In this document: in pieces, positions 51,393 through 61,292 of the stretch
Layout of the letters: every line of letters begins with the position of its first letter
How positions within the stretch are numbered: the stretch's first letter is position 1
Source: CAYLMG01 sp964493425
GTDB lineage: Bacteria; Planctomycetota; Phycisphaerae; Sedimentisphaerales; Anaerobacaceae
DNA: 64,000 nt
NCBI GenBank assembly: GCA_964493425.1
Contig: CAZBMW010000006.1
Location: forward strand, 39,195-103,194
Reading direction: 5' to 3'
Position numbers and translations under genes: made by a program
The notes under the pieces: model-generated
What the model was told of the DNA's origin: nothing
Database searches by the model: none
Seen by the model: the letters and a program-made list of their open reading frames with translations, nothing else

Positions 51393-52832
51393 TTAATCGG
51401 CGTAATGATTTATGGAACGCATAATACATTCTTCACTTACCGGGCCGTAACTGAAAGTTTCTGCATCGAACATTGCGTTTTTGATTTCCGAGCGGTACAG
51501 GCCCTTGGCCTGATAGCCCGCGCCTTCGAATACGCCGACTTTGCCTTTATATAGCTCGTTATATTTTTTTCGAATATCATTGATTTGTTTTTTAATTTCC
51601 CTGCTTTTGTTTTTAAGCTCTTCACGTTTTTCTTCTGTAATGTCATCTGCCCTGAGCTGTTCGCGGATTTGTTCTCTTTCGGCACTTAGTTCAGCAATTT
51701 CGTCCTGTCCGTAGGGTGTCGGTACGGGGATTCCGGGGCTGAGCAGATGTTTCCATTTGACGTTGTTGGGGTCAAGCATAGCGGTGATATTGCCTTCTGT
51801 AGGCTCGAAGCCAGCAGGGTAAAATTCGTCGTAAGCGACAGTGGATAAAACATATTCGTCAGCGAGGCCGCCGAAACCGTGACCGAACTCGTGCATAAAG
51901 ATTTCGTCGCTTCTGACATCGTCAGCGGTAAAAATGGTGTAATTATTATAGATACCGCCGCCCCCATAACGTGTCGTGTTGGACATAACAATAAGAGCAT
52001 CGTAGGAGACATTCGAGGCGATGTCACGCATAGTTTTAGTATCATCTACCAATAGATACCGGTCAAGGCCGAGTGCATTGTACGATGCGCTCACGGCGGT
52101 ATTTCTGAATTTGCCTCTTAGCGGCTCATCCACTCCGCTCTCAGCCGATGGTCTTAATACGCCGTAAATATTGAATTTTTCCTTATTGCTTTTGTAAGGC
52201 TCGACACCGAACATAACCTCTGTAAAGTGGTCCACGTCCTTTTTGAATTTGTCCCACTGCTCGGCGGTGTAGCCTTCGCCGACGAAAACGAAGTCGACTT
52301 TCGAATTAGGCTCTCCGTTAGAAAGGGCCTTATAAACCTTGTCGTTATTATTAGGTTTCTCTTTGATAATATTCACATCGCAGGGGTCGATTTTTTCAAT
52401 GAAGACAGGCTCCAGAACATTTTTTCTGTTTCTTGCCTCGAGAACGAATAGAATAGCGCTTTTGGGATAAGGGATAAGTGCCGATTCGTGAAAGGTCTTG
52501 TTTTCTCCTTCTTTCGCGGAGATAGTGGTTTTGTATTCGCCGAAGATGCAGCTGAAACCTTTGGAAAAAATGAGCTCATTGGAATTTACACTATATATCT
52601 TTACATAGTACAGACCGTTATTGAAATTATCGATGAGCTTATCAGGATTGCCCGCCCATTTACCTGCCTGGTAGATTTGGTCGATGGTGATGATTTCGGA
52701 ATCAGTATTGCCGGTCATAAAATAATCGATACGCATAGTTTTATCAATGAAATAATCGCCGAAATTTATTTTTTGCTGAGCATATAGAATGGAAGCGCTC
52801 GTTAGTAAAACTGTTAGTATTATTTTTTTCAT
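51393..52832 (-). CDS. Secreted M64 (IgA-peptidase-type) metallopeptidase
   Basis: A protein of about 479 aa with a signal peptide (1-19). The zinc site HEFGHGFGGLADEY (His314, His318, Asp325) is the M64 signature. FVGEGYTAEQWDKFKKDVDHF and the N-terminal beta domain also fit M64. A lysine/glutamate-rich coiled coil lies at about 375-430. It is predicted to cleave proteins outside the cell. The ATG at 52832 directly precedes the signal peptide; 52859 is a weaker start. It lies between the epimerase gene and the dehydrogenase block, an unusual place for a protease. Confidence 0.85.
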   Translation of the reverse strand: MKKIILTVLLTSASILYAQQKINFGDYFIDKTMRIDYFMTGNTDSEIITIDQIYQAGKWAGNPDKLIDNFNNGLYYVKIYSVNSNELIFSKGFSCIFGEYKTTISAKEGENKTFHESALIPYPKSAILFVLEARNRKNVLEPVFIEKIDPCDVNIIKEKPNNNDKVYKALSNGEPNSKVDFVFVGEGYTAEQWDKFKKDVDHFTEVMFGVEPYKSNKEKFNIYGVLRPSAESGVDEPLRGKFRNTAVSASYNALGLDRYLLVDDTKTMRDIASNVSYDALIVMSNTTRYGGGGIYNNYTIFTADDVRSDEIFMHEFGHGFGGLADEYVLSTVAYDEFYPAGFEPTEGNITAMLDPNNVKWKHLLSPGIPVPTPYGQDEIAELSAEREQIREQLRADDITEEKREELKNKSREIKKQINDIRKKYNELYKGKVGVFEGAGYQAKGLYRSEIKNAMFDAETFSYGPVSEECIMRSINHYAD

Positions 52833-52868
52833 AATTCGCCTGACTTTCATTAAGAACAAATTGTTTAT

Positions 52869-53906
52869 CTATATTCCTCCGTATTTCGGGTCTTTCGGGC
52901 CGATATAAAATCCCCTGGGAAATGGGTCTTCAGGGTCGAGTACAAACTGCTGAATGCCAATCACGTAGGCTCTTCCGCTGATGGCCGGAACTATTGCTTC
53001 GTATTGACCGACTTTCGTCTGCTCGACTGCTTTGGCTTCGAACGTGCTGCCTATAATACTTTCACATAGAAACGTTTCGTTAAGTTTAAGATTACCTTTT
53101 GCGTAGTGCATTGCGATCTCTGCACTTGTCCCGGTGCCGCAGGGCGAGCGGTCGATCTGGCCCGGGCCGTAAATGACGGCGTTTTTAGTGCCTTTTTTGC
53201 TTTTGGTCGTCGGGCCGAGCAGGCGAATGTGTGAGCAGATGTCAATCTTCGGATTCTCGGGATGGACAACTTCGATTTGCTCGTTTACAGCCTGTCTTAT
53301 TTTTCTGCCTGTTTCGATGAGCTGGTTATTTTGTTCGGGCAGCACCTCAAGGCCGACGTCTTTAGCCTGTAAGATTGCATAAAAGTTGCCGCCGAAAGCG
53401 ATATCCAGCTTTACCTTTCCAATAGTTGGTACTTCGACCTCAACATCTGATTTATAAAGAAAAGATGGGACATTTCGTATTGTCACTTTACCTGCTTTTT
53501 TGTCTTTGACTTCGACTTCAGCCTTGACTAATCCGGCAGGTGTATCGAGGACGAATTTTGTCACAGGCTCTTTTGGTTCGATTATTCCCATCTCCAGAAG
53601 TACGGTGCAGGTTGCGATTGTACCATGGCCGCACATAGGCAGCCAGCCGCTGACTTCAATAAAGAGAACGCCGATGTCGGCGTTTTCCCTGGTCGGCTCC
53701 ATCACAATCGAGCCACTCATAGCACTGTGGCCTCTCGGCTCATACATTAGCATCGTACGAAAATCATCGATGTTTTCTTTTGCATAGAGCCATTTATCGA
53801 ACATTGTTTTTCCCGGAATGAAAGGCACGGCCCCTCCGATGACGATTCTTGCAGGCTCGCCTTCGGTATGAGAATCGACGGCCGTTATAATATTGTTAAA
53901 TCTCAT
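52869..53906 (-). CDS. 4-hydroxyproline 2-epimerase (proline racemase family)
   Basis: A 345-aa protein of the proline racemase superfamily. Both catalytic cysteines are present: Cys92 in MCGHGT and Cys256 in RSPCGTGTSAE. A Cys/Cys pair indicates racemase or epimerase activity, whereas 3-hydroxyproline dehydratases have Thr at the second site. DSHTEGEP is at the N-terminus. It would convert trans-4-hydroxy-L-proline to cis-4-hydroxy-D-proline, the substrate of the downstream dehydrogenase. AAGGAG lies before the ATG. It sits 36 bp from the M64 gene. Confidence 0.88.
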   Translation of the reverse strand: MRFNNIITAVDSHTEGEPARIVIGGAVPFIPGKTMFDKWLYAKENIDDFRTMLMYEPRGHSAMSGSIVMEPTRENADIGVLFIEVSGWLPMCGHGTIATCTVLLEMGIIEPKEPVTKFVLDTPAGLVKAEVEVKDKKAGKVTIRNVPSFLYKSDVEVEVPTIGKVKLDIAFGGNFYAILQAKDVGLEVLPEQNNQLIETGRKIRQAVNEQIEVVHPENPKIDICSHIRLLGPTTKSKKGTKNAVIYGPGQIDRSPCGTGTSAEIAMHYAKGNLKLNETFLCESIIGSTFEAKAVEQTKVGQYEAIVPAISGRAYVIGIQQFVLDPEDPFPRGFYIGPKDPKYGGI

Positions 53907-54047
53907 TTTTTGGCACTCCTTAGAGCTGACCAGAGAGATAAGATAAAAACTGAATTTTACAAAATGATTGTTTTTTAGTCAATAATAAGCGACCTTAAAA
54001 AGCTTTTGAGAGCGTTTTATTTCGAGAAAGGCCTGTTTTTGTTGTTA

Positions 54048-56282
54048 CTATTTTTCTTTCAGGTTTCTATTCCAGAATTCGAGCATCTTGTTAAACAGGT
54101 GCATTCTTGCTGCCTTGTCTGAAATACCGTGCTTTCGCATCGGGTAAATCATCATATCGAATTTTATGCCTGCTTCTATAAGTGCGTCGGCGAAGCTCCA
54201 GGTATTTTGCGGATGCACATTGTCATCGTAAGTTCCGTGCACGAGAAGCAGCCGGCCGTGCAAATCTTTCGCTTTTTTGACAAATGAGGTTTTCTCATAA
54301 CCTTGGGGATTGTCCTGGGGCAGTTTCATACCTGCCTCCGCCCAGATACTGTCGTAATAGTGCCAGTCTGTAACCGGTGCAATTGCAACGCCTGCAGCGA
54401 ATTCCTTTGAGCCTGTCAAACCGAGCAGCGTGTATGAGCCGCCGCCGCTTGCTCCCCACAATCCAATCCTGTTTGCATCGATATAACCCTGCTGTTTCAG
54501 CCATCTTACAGCATCGACCATATCATCTAGCTCGCACTCGGCCCACATCTCTCCGACGACGAGATTAGTTAATTTTTTGCTTATATCTGTTGCGCTTCTA
54601 TTGTCGAATCTGAAAACTATGAAACCGTTATCCAGTAGAATCTGGTCGGTGAAAATTGAGCGACTCCAGGCGTTTTGTACTATAGGTGCTCCCGGCCCGC
54701 CATAGACGTTAACGAGAACCGGATATTTTTTCATCGGGTCAAAATCTTTCGGTTTTAACATAACCGCCGGCATTTTGAATCCATCTCTGGCGTTTACTGA
54801 CAGAAACTCCGGATACTGAAGGTCAAGCTGCTTTATTTCCTCGACTTTAGACTCTGCAACAACAGTCTTCAGCTTTCCATCATTGCTATGCAATGAAAGT
54901 CTCGGCGGATTTGTCATATCAGAATAAAAATCAATGTAATATTTGCCGTTCGGGCTGAAAAATATTCTGTGACTGCCGTCCTCTTTGGTAAGTTGCTCAA
55001 GACGTGCACCGTTAAATTTTACTCTGTACAGGTGTCTTTCGAGATGCGATTTTTTCTTGCCGCCGAAATAAAGCCAGCCGTTATTTTCGTCAACGTGCGC
55101 GATCGAGCTTGTAACCCAGCTCATACCGCCCCCAACGGAGCATACAGACCAATCGCCTGTTGTGATTTGACTTTCAAGCTTACCGTCGAATCTATAAAGA
55201 TATAAGTGCGCGAAACCGTCTCTTTGTGACTGCCATATAAATCGTCTCTGGTCTTCGAAAAAGTACAGGTCGTCCGTCATCTCGACCCAGCCGTCATCGC
55301 GCTCGGTCATTATGTGTTTTACTTTACCGCTGTCCCGCTCCATAAAGTACATATCCAGTTTTGTCTGGTTGCGGTTTAGGGTTTGCACGCACAATCTTTT
55401 GTCATCGGGCAGCCATTTAACCCTTGCTATATATTCGTATGGATGCTCACTGGCGTCGAAACGCGAGAGCCGCTTGCCCATGATATTTGCTATGTGCACT
55501 GTCACCAGGGGATTGGTCTGGCCGGCTTTGGGGTAACGCTGCTTGTGAATTTCCGGCTGATATGGCGCAAAGTCCACAAAATGCATTACATTGACCGGCG
55601 AGTCGTCGGATTTCAAATAGGCTATATAACCAGAATCATTCGACCACCAATAAGCGGTATCCTGCCTGCCGAAAATCTCTTCCCAGTAAACGTAAGATAA
55701 TGTTCCATTTAGAATCGTTTCTGAGCCGTCATCGGTTATTCTGTTTTCAGCCTGGTTTAATAAATCATAGACATAAAGGTTGTTGTCTCTGACAAAAGCA
55801 ATTTTTGTCCCGTCTGGTGAGAATTTGATTGCCTTTTCTTCGCTGTCGCTTTCTGTGATGCGCATAAATTCCGATGCCTTTATATCGAGCAGATAAATAT
55901 CCTTGTTGTAGGTATAGACTGCAAAATCGCCTGAATTATTTATAGTTCGCGGCCAGTCAAGACTTTTTGGCATATCATCTGAAGACAGGATTTTTCCGAG
56001 ACTTTCAAGCGCCTTGTCCCTGTCCACTGCCGATTCTCGTTTTCCCGTCGCGGAATTCAGCCTTTCAATCGTGCGCTCGTTCGCATCTATGCTCGTATCG
56101 TATAGCAGGGCAGTCCCATTTTCCAGCCATTCGAATCGGGGCAGCCTGGTTAAATCCTTACATTCGTCGCTGTTAACCCACTCAATAGTAATTTTTTTCT
56201 TTTGCTGAGAGAACGCAGAATTGAGGTTTAATAAAAATATTACTGTGACCGACAATAAAAATATCTTTTTGCAAATTTGCAT
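54048..56282 (-). CDS. DPP-IV-type S9 peptidase
   Basis: A protein of about 744 aa with a signal peptide (1-26). An N-terminal beta-propeller (DPPIV_N; for example SYVYWEEIFGRQDTAYWWSNDSGYIAYL) precedes an alpha/beta hydrolase domain. Ser612 lies in GASGGG, Asp in HGTYDDNVHPQ (about 686) and His in MRKHGI (about 718). The EE pair in YWEEIFGR is the DPP-IV N-terminus-binding motif. It would release X-Pro or X-Hyp dipeptides outside the cytoplasm. The ATG at 56282 has GAGGG 7 bp upstream, preferred over 56300. Confidence 0.9.
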   Translation of the reverse strand: MQICKKIFLLSVTVIFLLNLNSAFSQQKKKITIEWVNSDECKDLTRLPRFEWLENGTALLYDTSIDANERTIERLNSATGKRESAVDRDKALESLGKILSSDDMPKSLDWPRTINNSGDFAVYTYNKDIYLLDIKASEFMRITESDSEEKAIKFSPDGTKIAFVRDNNLYVYDLLNQAENRITDDGSETILNGTLSYVYWEEIFGRQDTAYWWSNDSGYIAYLKSDDSPVNVMHFVDFAPYQPEIHKQRYPKAGQTNPLVTVHIANIMGKRLSRFDASEHPYEYIARVKWLPDDKRLCVQTLNRNQTKLDMYFMERDSGKVKHIMTERDDGWVEMTDDLYFFEDQRRFIWQSQRDGFAHLYLYRFDGKLESQITTGDWSVCSVGGGMSWVTSSIAHVDENNGWLYFGGKKKSHLERHLYRVKFNGARLEQLTKEDGSHRIFFSPNGKYYIDFYSDMTNPPRLSLHSNDGKLKTVVAESKVEEIKQLDLQYPEFLSVNARDGFKMPAVMLKPKDFDPMKKYPVLVNVYGGPGAPIVQNAWSRSIFTDQILLDNGFIVFRFDNRSATDISKKLTNLVVGEMWAECELDDMVDAVRWLKQQGYIDANRIGLWGASGGGSYTLLGLTGSKEFAAGVAIAPVTDWHYYDSIWAEAGMKLPQDNPQGYEKTSFVKKAKDLHGRLLLVHGTYDDNVHPQNTWSFADALIEAGIKFDMMIYPMRKHGISDKAARMHLFNKMLEFWNRNLKEK

Positions 56283-56328
56283 AGTAAAGCCCTCGCTCAC
56301 TAAATCAGATTTCCATTTTGTCTGTTCA

Positions 56329-57423
56329 TTATTTTAATTTTCCCAGGCAGATATCCTTATAATTTTTAGTCACCGAGCCTGTCAGCATTTTGCAGCCGTT
56401 GTCTGTAATAAGCACGTTGTCTTCGAGTCTTACACCGATTTTGTCGGGTATATATATTCCCGGCTCGATGGTAAGTACCATTCCTTTTTTGAGCTTATCT
56501 TTGCTCAGCACCGACAGGAACGGGTCTTCGTGGATTACCAGGCCGAAGCCGTGACCTGAGCCGTGCTGGTAGGGGGGTAGTGAGTGTTTTCTGATAATCT
56601 CTCTTGCGGCCCTTTCCGGCTCTTTGTTCGACATTCCCGGCCGAATCAATTTTATCGCCGCCGCCTGTGCTTTTTTGACGACGTGATAGACCTTCTCGAA
56701 ATACGGATTGGGCTCACCCACGAGAAAGCACCGTGTCAGGTCACAGCGGTAGTGATTGTACTCTGCCCCGAAGTCGATGAGGATAGTGTCGTTTTTCTTC
56801 AGCTTTCTTGTGCCCGGCTGATGGTGACATCGCGATGCGTTTGCGCCGAATGCGAGAATCGTATCGAAGCCGTTACGTCCTCCGAATTTGCGGAAGTTAT
56901 AATCCATCATACCTGCTGCTTCATTTTCACTAATCCCTACACGCAGGTTTTTGATGGTTTCCTTCAGCGCCAGTGCGGTTATTTGAATTGCCTTTTTGAT
57001 AGCAGCAAGCTCAAATTTATCCTTGATGCTTCTGCCGGGCTCAACAATCTTGGATACCGTTCGAAAGCGGATTTTTGTTTTCTTTTGAAGCTGGTTGTAG
57101 TCCTTGAGCAGTATCGAATTTTCGACGGCAACGCTGCGTAAATTCTTTTGCTTTTTTACGAGTTCGGTAAAGGTATCGTGCAGCGTTGTTTTTCGCTGAA
57201 TGATTTTGCAGCTCGGGCATTCCTTTTGGGCCTGCTCGAAATATCGGCTGTCTGTTAACAGATAAACATTATTCGGTGTAATCACAGCCCAACTGTCGTG
57301 GCCGAGAAAACCAGTAACATAAGTTACATTAGCCTGATTGGTCGTCAGAAAACAACTGATTTTCTTTTCTTTCAAAACTTTTCTTACAACTCTTACTCTT
57401 TTGCCTATCGTTTCCTTATTCAT
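56329..57423 (-). CDS. Xaa-Pro aminopeptidase / dipeptidase (M24B family)
   Basis: A 364-aa pita-bread-fold metallopeptidase. Metal ligands are seen as Asp in LIDFGAEYNHY and RCDLTR, His in GSGHGFGLVIHED, Glu in TIEPGIY and Glu in GVRLEDNVLIT. It cleaves bonds before Pro or Hyp in small peptides in the cytoplasm. It is the first gene of the minus-strand island, 46 bp upstream of the DPP-IV gene. GGAG lies 8 bp before the ATG. Confidence 0.9.
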   Translation of the reverse strand: MNKETIGKRVRVVRKVLKEKKISCFLTTNQANVTYVTGFLGHDSWAVITPNNVYLLTDSRYFEQAQKECPSCKIIQRKTTLHDTFTELVKKQKNLRSVAVENSILLKDYNQLQKKTKIRFRTVSKIVEPGRSIKDKFELAAIKKAIQITALALKETIKNLRVGISENEAAGMMDYNFRKFGGRNGFDTILAFGANASRCHHQPGTRKLKKNDTILIDFGAEYNHYRCDLTRCFLVGEPNPYFEKVYHVVKKAQAAAIKLIRPGMSNKEPERAAREIIRKHSLPPYQHGSGHGFGLVIHEDPFLSVLSKDKLKKGMVLTIEPGIYIPDKIGVRLEDNVLITDNGCKMLTGSVTKNYKDICLGKLK

Positions 57424-57802
57424 TGACCACGCTCCACTTAAAAACCTGCATTTTATTTATATAATTGAAGATTGTAGCAGCAAAAGAGGTATAAAGCAAT
57501 TATGCTTTTCGCCTGAAGAAGGGAACGGCTCGTACGGCTTTAGAACCAATTTTGCTTATGGTAACCGCATTGGTAATGGGTATATTCTCAGGTATAAGCG
57601 CATTGTGATATTAATTTTATTTTTAGATGTAAAGAAAAATATAAAGATGATGAATTTATTAGACGAATTTAGAACTACAGCGCTGAAAAGTGTCCATTTA
57701 TTATGATGATACCGGCAAATTGACTTGACAAAAAGCGGCAGAAAAGTTAATCTGATAATATAGGACATTTGAGTAATCGTGATAAGATTTTGGGTATGTG
57801 AG
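57424..57802. other. Divergent promoter region
   Basis: About 380 bp between the Xaa-Pro aminopeptidase and a plus-strand gene. TTGACA at 57725-57730 is a possible -35 box for the plus-strand gene, but no -10 box at a good distance is clear. Nothing else is recognised. Confidence 0.35.
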
Positions 57803-58912
57803 ATGGGAAAAGAGGCTTCGATAAGTTACATTTTTACAATTCTTTTGATTCTAACGATGAGCAGTTATTGCCTGGGTGTCGAGGCGTGGGAGATTGAGGA
57901 AGTTCGCAAGAAGGGCATCCTGAATAGTGAGGATTTTCAGATTATAGACAAGTTTGTGGGCGAGTCGGTAAAAGAGCTCGTCGGTGCCAAAGACCTTACA
58001 GATATGGCGAGAATACGAGCCAAGCTGTTGAATCGCAGCAGTTCGAGTTCAAGCAGCTCAAGGGCACAGTATCGCAAGCAATTTTATAAATCGGCGCATA
58101 AATACATATCAGAAGCTTTGGAATGGGCAGAGCAACTGGAGAATAAGAACAGGAAGTTCGTCGAAAAAATCAATCTTTTAATACTGGTTGACGGCTTAAG
58201 AGATGTCCAGTTGGCGGATTTGGTTTTGGATAAGCTGGCCGACTCTAATATGGCAATTCGATACTGGGCGGTAAATAGTGTTTGTAATGCAGAAGTTATC
58301 GAGCAGCTTAATGTTATGGGTGCCGGAAGCAATAAGTTGACCGGGCAGATAATCCGCCGGCTTGAAGGCATTGTTGAAACCTCGGATGATTCGATAGTGG
58401 CAATGGTAGCAAGATTTGCTGCAGGGATTAAAGCGGAACAGGGCACAGAACTTCTGCTGAATGTAGCGGATATGAGGATAAAGCAGTACGCCAGCTGGTC
58501 GGTTGATAATGAGATGCTGGATACGGTTATTCTACAAAACCTGTATCGAAAACTTACCGTGACAAATCCGAACAAAGGGACAGTTGCACAGCGCTTCGGG
58601 CAGTTGTACTCTTTCGTAATACAAAGGTATATAAAGGGTGCCGAACAACTGGACGATGAACAAAAACAGAGGCTGATATCGGTGATTGTCGAAATTGAAG
58701 CAAAATGTATCAGCAAGCTTTTCGTCCCTCAGGCTACCATTAAAAGGGCAATTGAGACCAGGGATTCTGAAAGCATGATGAAAGAGCATAACGTGCTTCT
58801 CGGTGATTCCGGCCAGGAAGGTAAGCTGGGTGCAAAGTTTAATTTCAGGTACAGGCATCCGGACGGCAGTGAAAGTACGGAGCCGGTGGTTTTGCCGGCA
58901 CCTTCAAGATAA
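57803..58912 (+). CDS. Secreted alpha-helical protein of unknown function
   Basis: A protein of about 369 aa with a signal peptide (about 1-25) and a Ser-rich run (SSSSSSSS region, about 82-90). The remainder is mostly alpha-helical with HEAT-like character (VQLADLVLDKLADSNMAIRYWAVNSV). The ATG at 57803 is chosen over the GTG at 57779 because it directly precedes the hydrophobic leader. The next gene, a peptide-binding lipoprotein, starts 24 bp later, so the two are probably co-transcribed. Confidence 0.6.
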   Translation: MGKEASISYIFTILLILTMSSYCLGVEAWEIEEVRKKGILNSEDFQIIDKFVGESVKELVGAKDLTDMARIRAKLLNRSSSSSSSSRAQYRKQFYKSAHKYISEALEWAEQLENKNRKFVEKINLLILVDGLRDVQLADLVLDKLADSNMAIRYWAVNSVCNAEVIEQLNVMGAGSNKLTGQIIRRLEGIVETSDDSIVAMVARFAAGIKAEQGTELLLNVADMRIKQYASWSVDNEMLDTVILQNLYRKLTVTNPNKGTVAQRFGQLYSFVIQRYIKGAEQLDDEQKQRLISVIVEIEAKCISKLFVPQATIKRAIETRDSESMMKEHNVLLGDSGQEGKLGAKFNFRYRHPDGSESTEPVVLPAPSR

Positions 58913-58936
58913 CTTTTACCACTCTTTGAGCACTTT

Positions 58937-60784
58937 ATGAAGCAAAGTTGCGCAAAAAAGGATGCGCATAAGAGAAAAGGATGTCCGCAAAGAGACTTTG
59001 CTTTGGGGATTTTAATTATTGTCGGTTTAATGCTGTCTGCGCCAGGATGTGGCAGTGAGGGTGGAAATGAGGATAGCAATGAAAGCTCTTTATATGGTGC
59101 ATTGACATCCAAAGTTCGAGGTCTTGACCCTGCTGACATCTGGGGTATTAGCTCGACAATGGTCGGCAGTCAGATATTCGAGAGCCTTTATCAATTCCAC
59201 TATCTCAAGCGTCCCTACCAGATAGTCTGTCAGCTTGCTGAATCTAAGCCGCAGGCGAGCGCTGACGGTCTTGTTTATACAGTAAAGATAAAAAGGGGGG
59301 TCTTTTTTGCAGACGATGACTGTTTCGAAAACGGTCTCGGCAAGGAGCTTAAGGCGGATGACTTCGTGTATGCCTGGAAGAGGATAGCAGATATTAAGAA
59401 TTTGAGCAGGAACTGGTGGATTTTCAATAACAGGATAGAAGGTCTTGACGAATTTCGTGAGTATACAAAGGGATGCAAAAGCAAGTCTGAGGTTGACTAC
59501 AGCAGAAAGGTGAAAGGGCTAAAGGCAGTTGACGACTATACGCTTGAGATTCGGCTGAAAAGACCGTGGCCGCAAATGAAGTACTTTCTTACGAGAACAG
59601 CAACCGCGCCCGTTGCGAAGGAGGCGGTGGATTACTACGGCGATGATATAATAAATCATCCGGTGGGGACAGGGCCTTACAGGTTAAGAAACTGGCATCG
59701 CGGCAGCTTTATTGAGCTTGTACGCAATGAAAATTTCTGGCGGGAGTATTATCCTGATGAAGGCCAGCCTTCAGATGGGCAGGACGGCTACCTGGAAGAT
59801 GCAGGCAAGAAACTTCCGCTCTGCAATAGGGTAGTGTTAGTAGTAACAGAACAGCAGCAGCCTCGATGGTTTTTGTTTATGCAGGGCCGTATTGATGTTA
59901 CGGTGATAGGCAGGGAAAGCTTTGCGGAAGCGATAGGGCCGGGATTAAAATTAACAGATAAACTCAAAGACAGAGGGATTTGTCTTAAGGTATTTCGAGA
60001 CCCCAGCACGTTCTGGCTCGGATTCAATATGGCCGATGAGATTCTGGTATTCAATAAGCCGCTTCGGCAGGCGATAAGTTATGCGATAGACAGGCAAAAA
60101 TATATAGATGTTTTTTATAACGGCAGGGGGGAAATTGCTTACGGCTTTATACCGCCTTTGATGGAATCTTATAACAGTGATATTAGGAGATTGGTTGGTT
60201 CAAGTTTTGATGTTGAAAAGGCGGCTGAGCTATTGAGGCAAGCTGAGAAAATTTATGGCGGCAGGATACCCGAGCTGCGCATCTCGATGCCGGGAACAGG
60301 GTCATTTTACAATCAGCAGGGTGATTTTTTCAGGCATTGCTTGAATCAAATTGGTCTCGATGTGTCGATTGAATATATGGACTGGCCTACATTTCAGGAA
60401 AAAATTGGAAACAAGGATGTGCAGATTTTTTTAATGGGCTGGATAGCCCAGTACCCGGATGCGGAAAATTTCCTGCAGGTTTTCTACAGCAAGAATGCTT
60501 CCGGCGGAGTAAACAGTTTTAATTATAACAACGCAGAATTTGACAGGATATACGAGAAGGCGTCGTTGATGGAAGAAAGCAGGCAGCGCATTGAGCTTTA
60601 CCGCAAGGCTGAAAAGATAATAATTGAGGATTGCTGTGCGGTTTTTTTGCGTCATGGTGTTGCGTGTGTATTGCATCACAGCTGGCTAAAGAATTATAAG
60701 CCCAACTCATTCGGTTACGGCCTCAGTAAGTACAGAAGAGCAGATACGGCAAAACGGAGGGCTTATCAAAAGGCTTATAAATGA
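58937..60784 (+). CDS. Peptide ABC transporter substrate-binding protein (OppA/DppA type)
   Basis: A 615-aa protein of the family-5 solute-binding type, with KADDFVYAWKRIAD, PVGTGPYRLRNWHRGSFIELVRNENFW and FLQVFYSKNASGGVNSFNYNN. The N-terminus has a basic leader, a hydrophobic stretch and LSAPGCGSEGG, a likely lipoprotein cysteine. It would deliver peptides to an ABC permease. The only such permease set in the window (44979-46818) is 12 kb away on the other strand; pairing is possible but unproven. Confidence 0.88.
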   Translation: MKQSCAKKDAHKRKGCPQRDFALGILIIVGLMLSAPGCGSEGGNEDSNESSLYGALTSKVRGLDPADIWGISSTMVGSQIFESLYQFHYLKRPYQIVCQLAESKPQASADGLVYTVKIKRGVFFADDDCFENGLGKELKADDFVYAWKRIADIKNLSRNWWIFNNRIEGLDEFREYTKGCKSKSEVDYSRKVKGLKAVDDYTLEIRLKRPWPQMKYFLTRTATAPVAKEAVDYYGDDIINHPVGTGPYRLRNWHRGSFIELVRNENFWREYYPDEGQPSDGQDGYLEDAGKKLPLCNRVVLVVTEQQQPRWFLFMQGRIDVTVIGRESFAEAIGPGLKLTDKLKDRGICLKVFRDPSTFWLGFNMADEILVFNKPLRQAISYAIDRQKYIDVFYNGRGEIAYGFIPPLMESYNSDIRRLVGSSFDVEKAAELLRQAEKIYGGRIPELRISMPGTGSFYNQQGDFFRHCLNQIGLDVSIEYMDWPTFQEKIGNKDVQIFLMGWIAQYPDAENFLQVFYSKNASGGVNSFNYNNAEFDRIYEKASLMEESRQRIELYRKAEKIIIEDCCAVFLRHGVACVLHHSWLKNYKPNSFGYGLSKYRRADTAKRRAYQKAYK

Positions 60785-60903
60785 TAAAATACTTTGTGTT
60801 GGTCGTTTTTGAAGGCGAAGATATAAAAAAGTCTCGATTGATACGGTTGTACTCTGTATAATATATAAGTCCTAAGGATTTGTGAAGCACGGATATTTGA
60901 GAT

Positions 60904-61266
60904 ATGGATGAAAAAATCAGCGTTGAAATAAGTGGCAATAATAAATCGGCGGTCATAAGCTTTAAGGGAGCTTCATTAATTGATGCCGATTGCATAACGT
61001 CTGCCTGGAAGCAGATAAAGGAATTTTTAAGGAAAAATCAGCCTAAGAAGATTGTGGTGGATTTTTCGGAGGTGAAATTTTTTTCATCACAGGTTCTCGG
61101 TATACTTCTTGATGTACGGTCAAGGGCTGCGGTCTATGGTGGAGAAGTTGTCATCAGTTCTATAGAGCCTCGGTTGCACAGGATTTTTAAGATAACCAGT
61201 CTTGACAAGATTTTTAGTTTTTTCCCCGATAAGGAAAGCGCCGCAAAGCAAACGAATAGCGAATAA
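60904..61266 (+). CDS. STAS-domain anti-sigma factor antagonist
   Basis: A 120-aa protein with a single STAS domain. KIVVDFSEVKFFSSQVLGILLDV contains the phosphorylatable serine site, followed by GEVVISSIEPRLHRIFKITSLDKIFSFF. It would counter an anti-sigma kinase in a partner-switching circuit; no such kinase is adjacent. Confidence 0.85.
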   Translation: MDEKISVEISGNNKSAVISFKGASLIDADCITSAWKQIKEFLRKNQPKKIVVDFSEVKFFSSQVLGILLDVRSRAAVYGGEVVISSIEPRLHRIFKITSLDKIFSFFPDKESAAKQTNSE

Positions 61267-61292
61267 GTTTTGATTTTTTAGAGGACAAAAAT

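Noticed and set aside
52869..53906. Trans-3-hydroxyproline dehydratase
   Set aside because: The second active-site residue is Cys256, not Thr as expected for the dehydratase.
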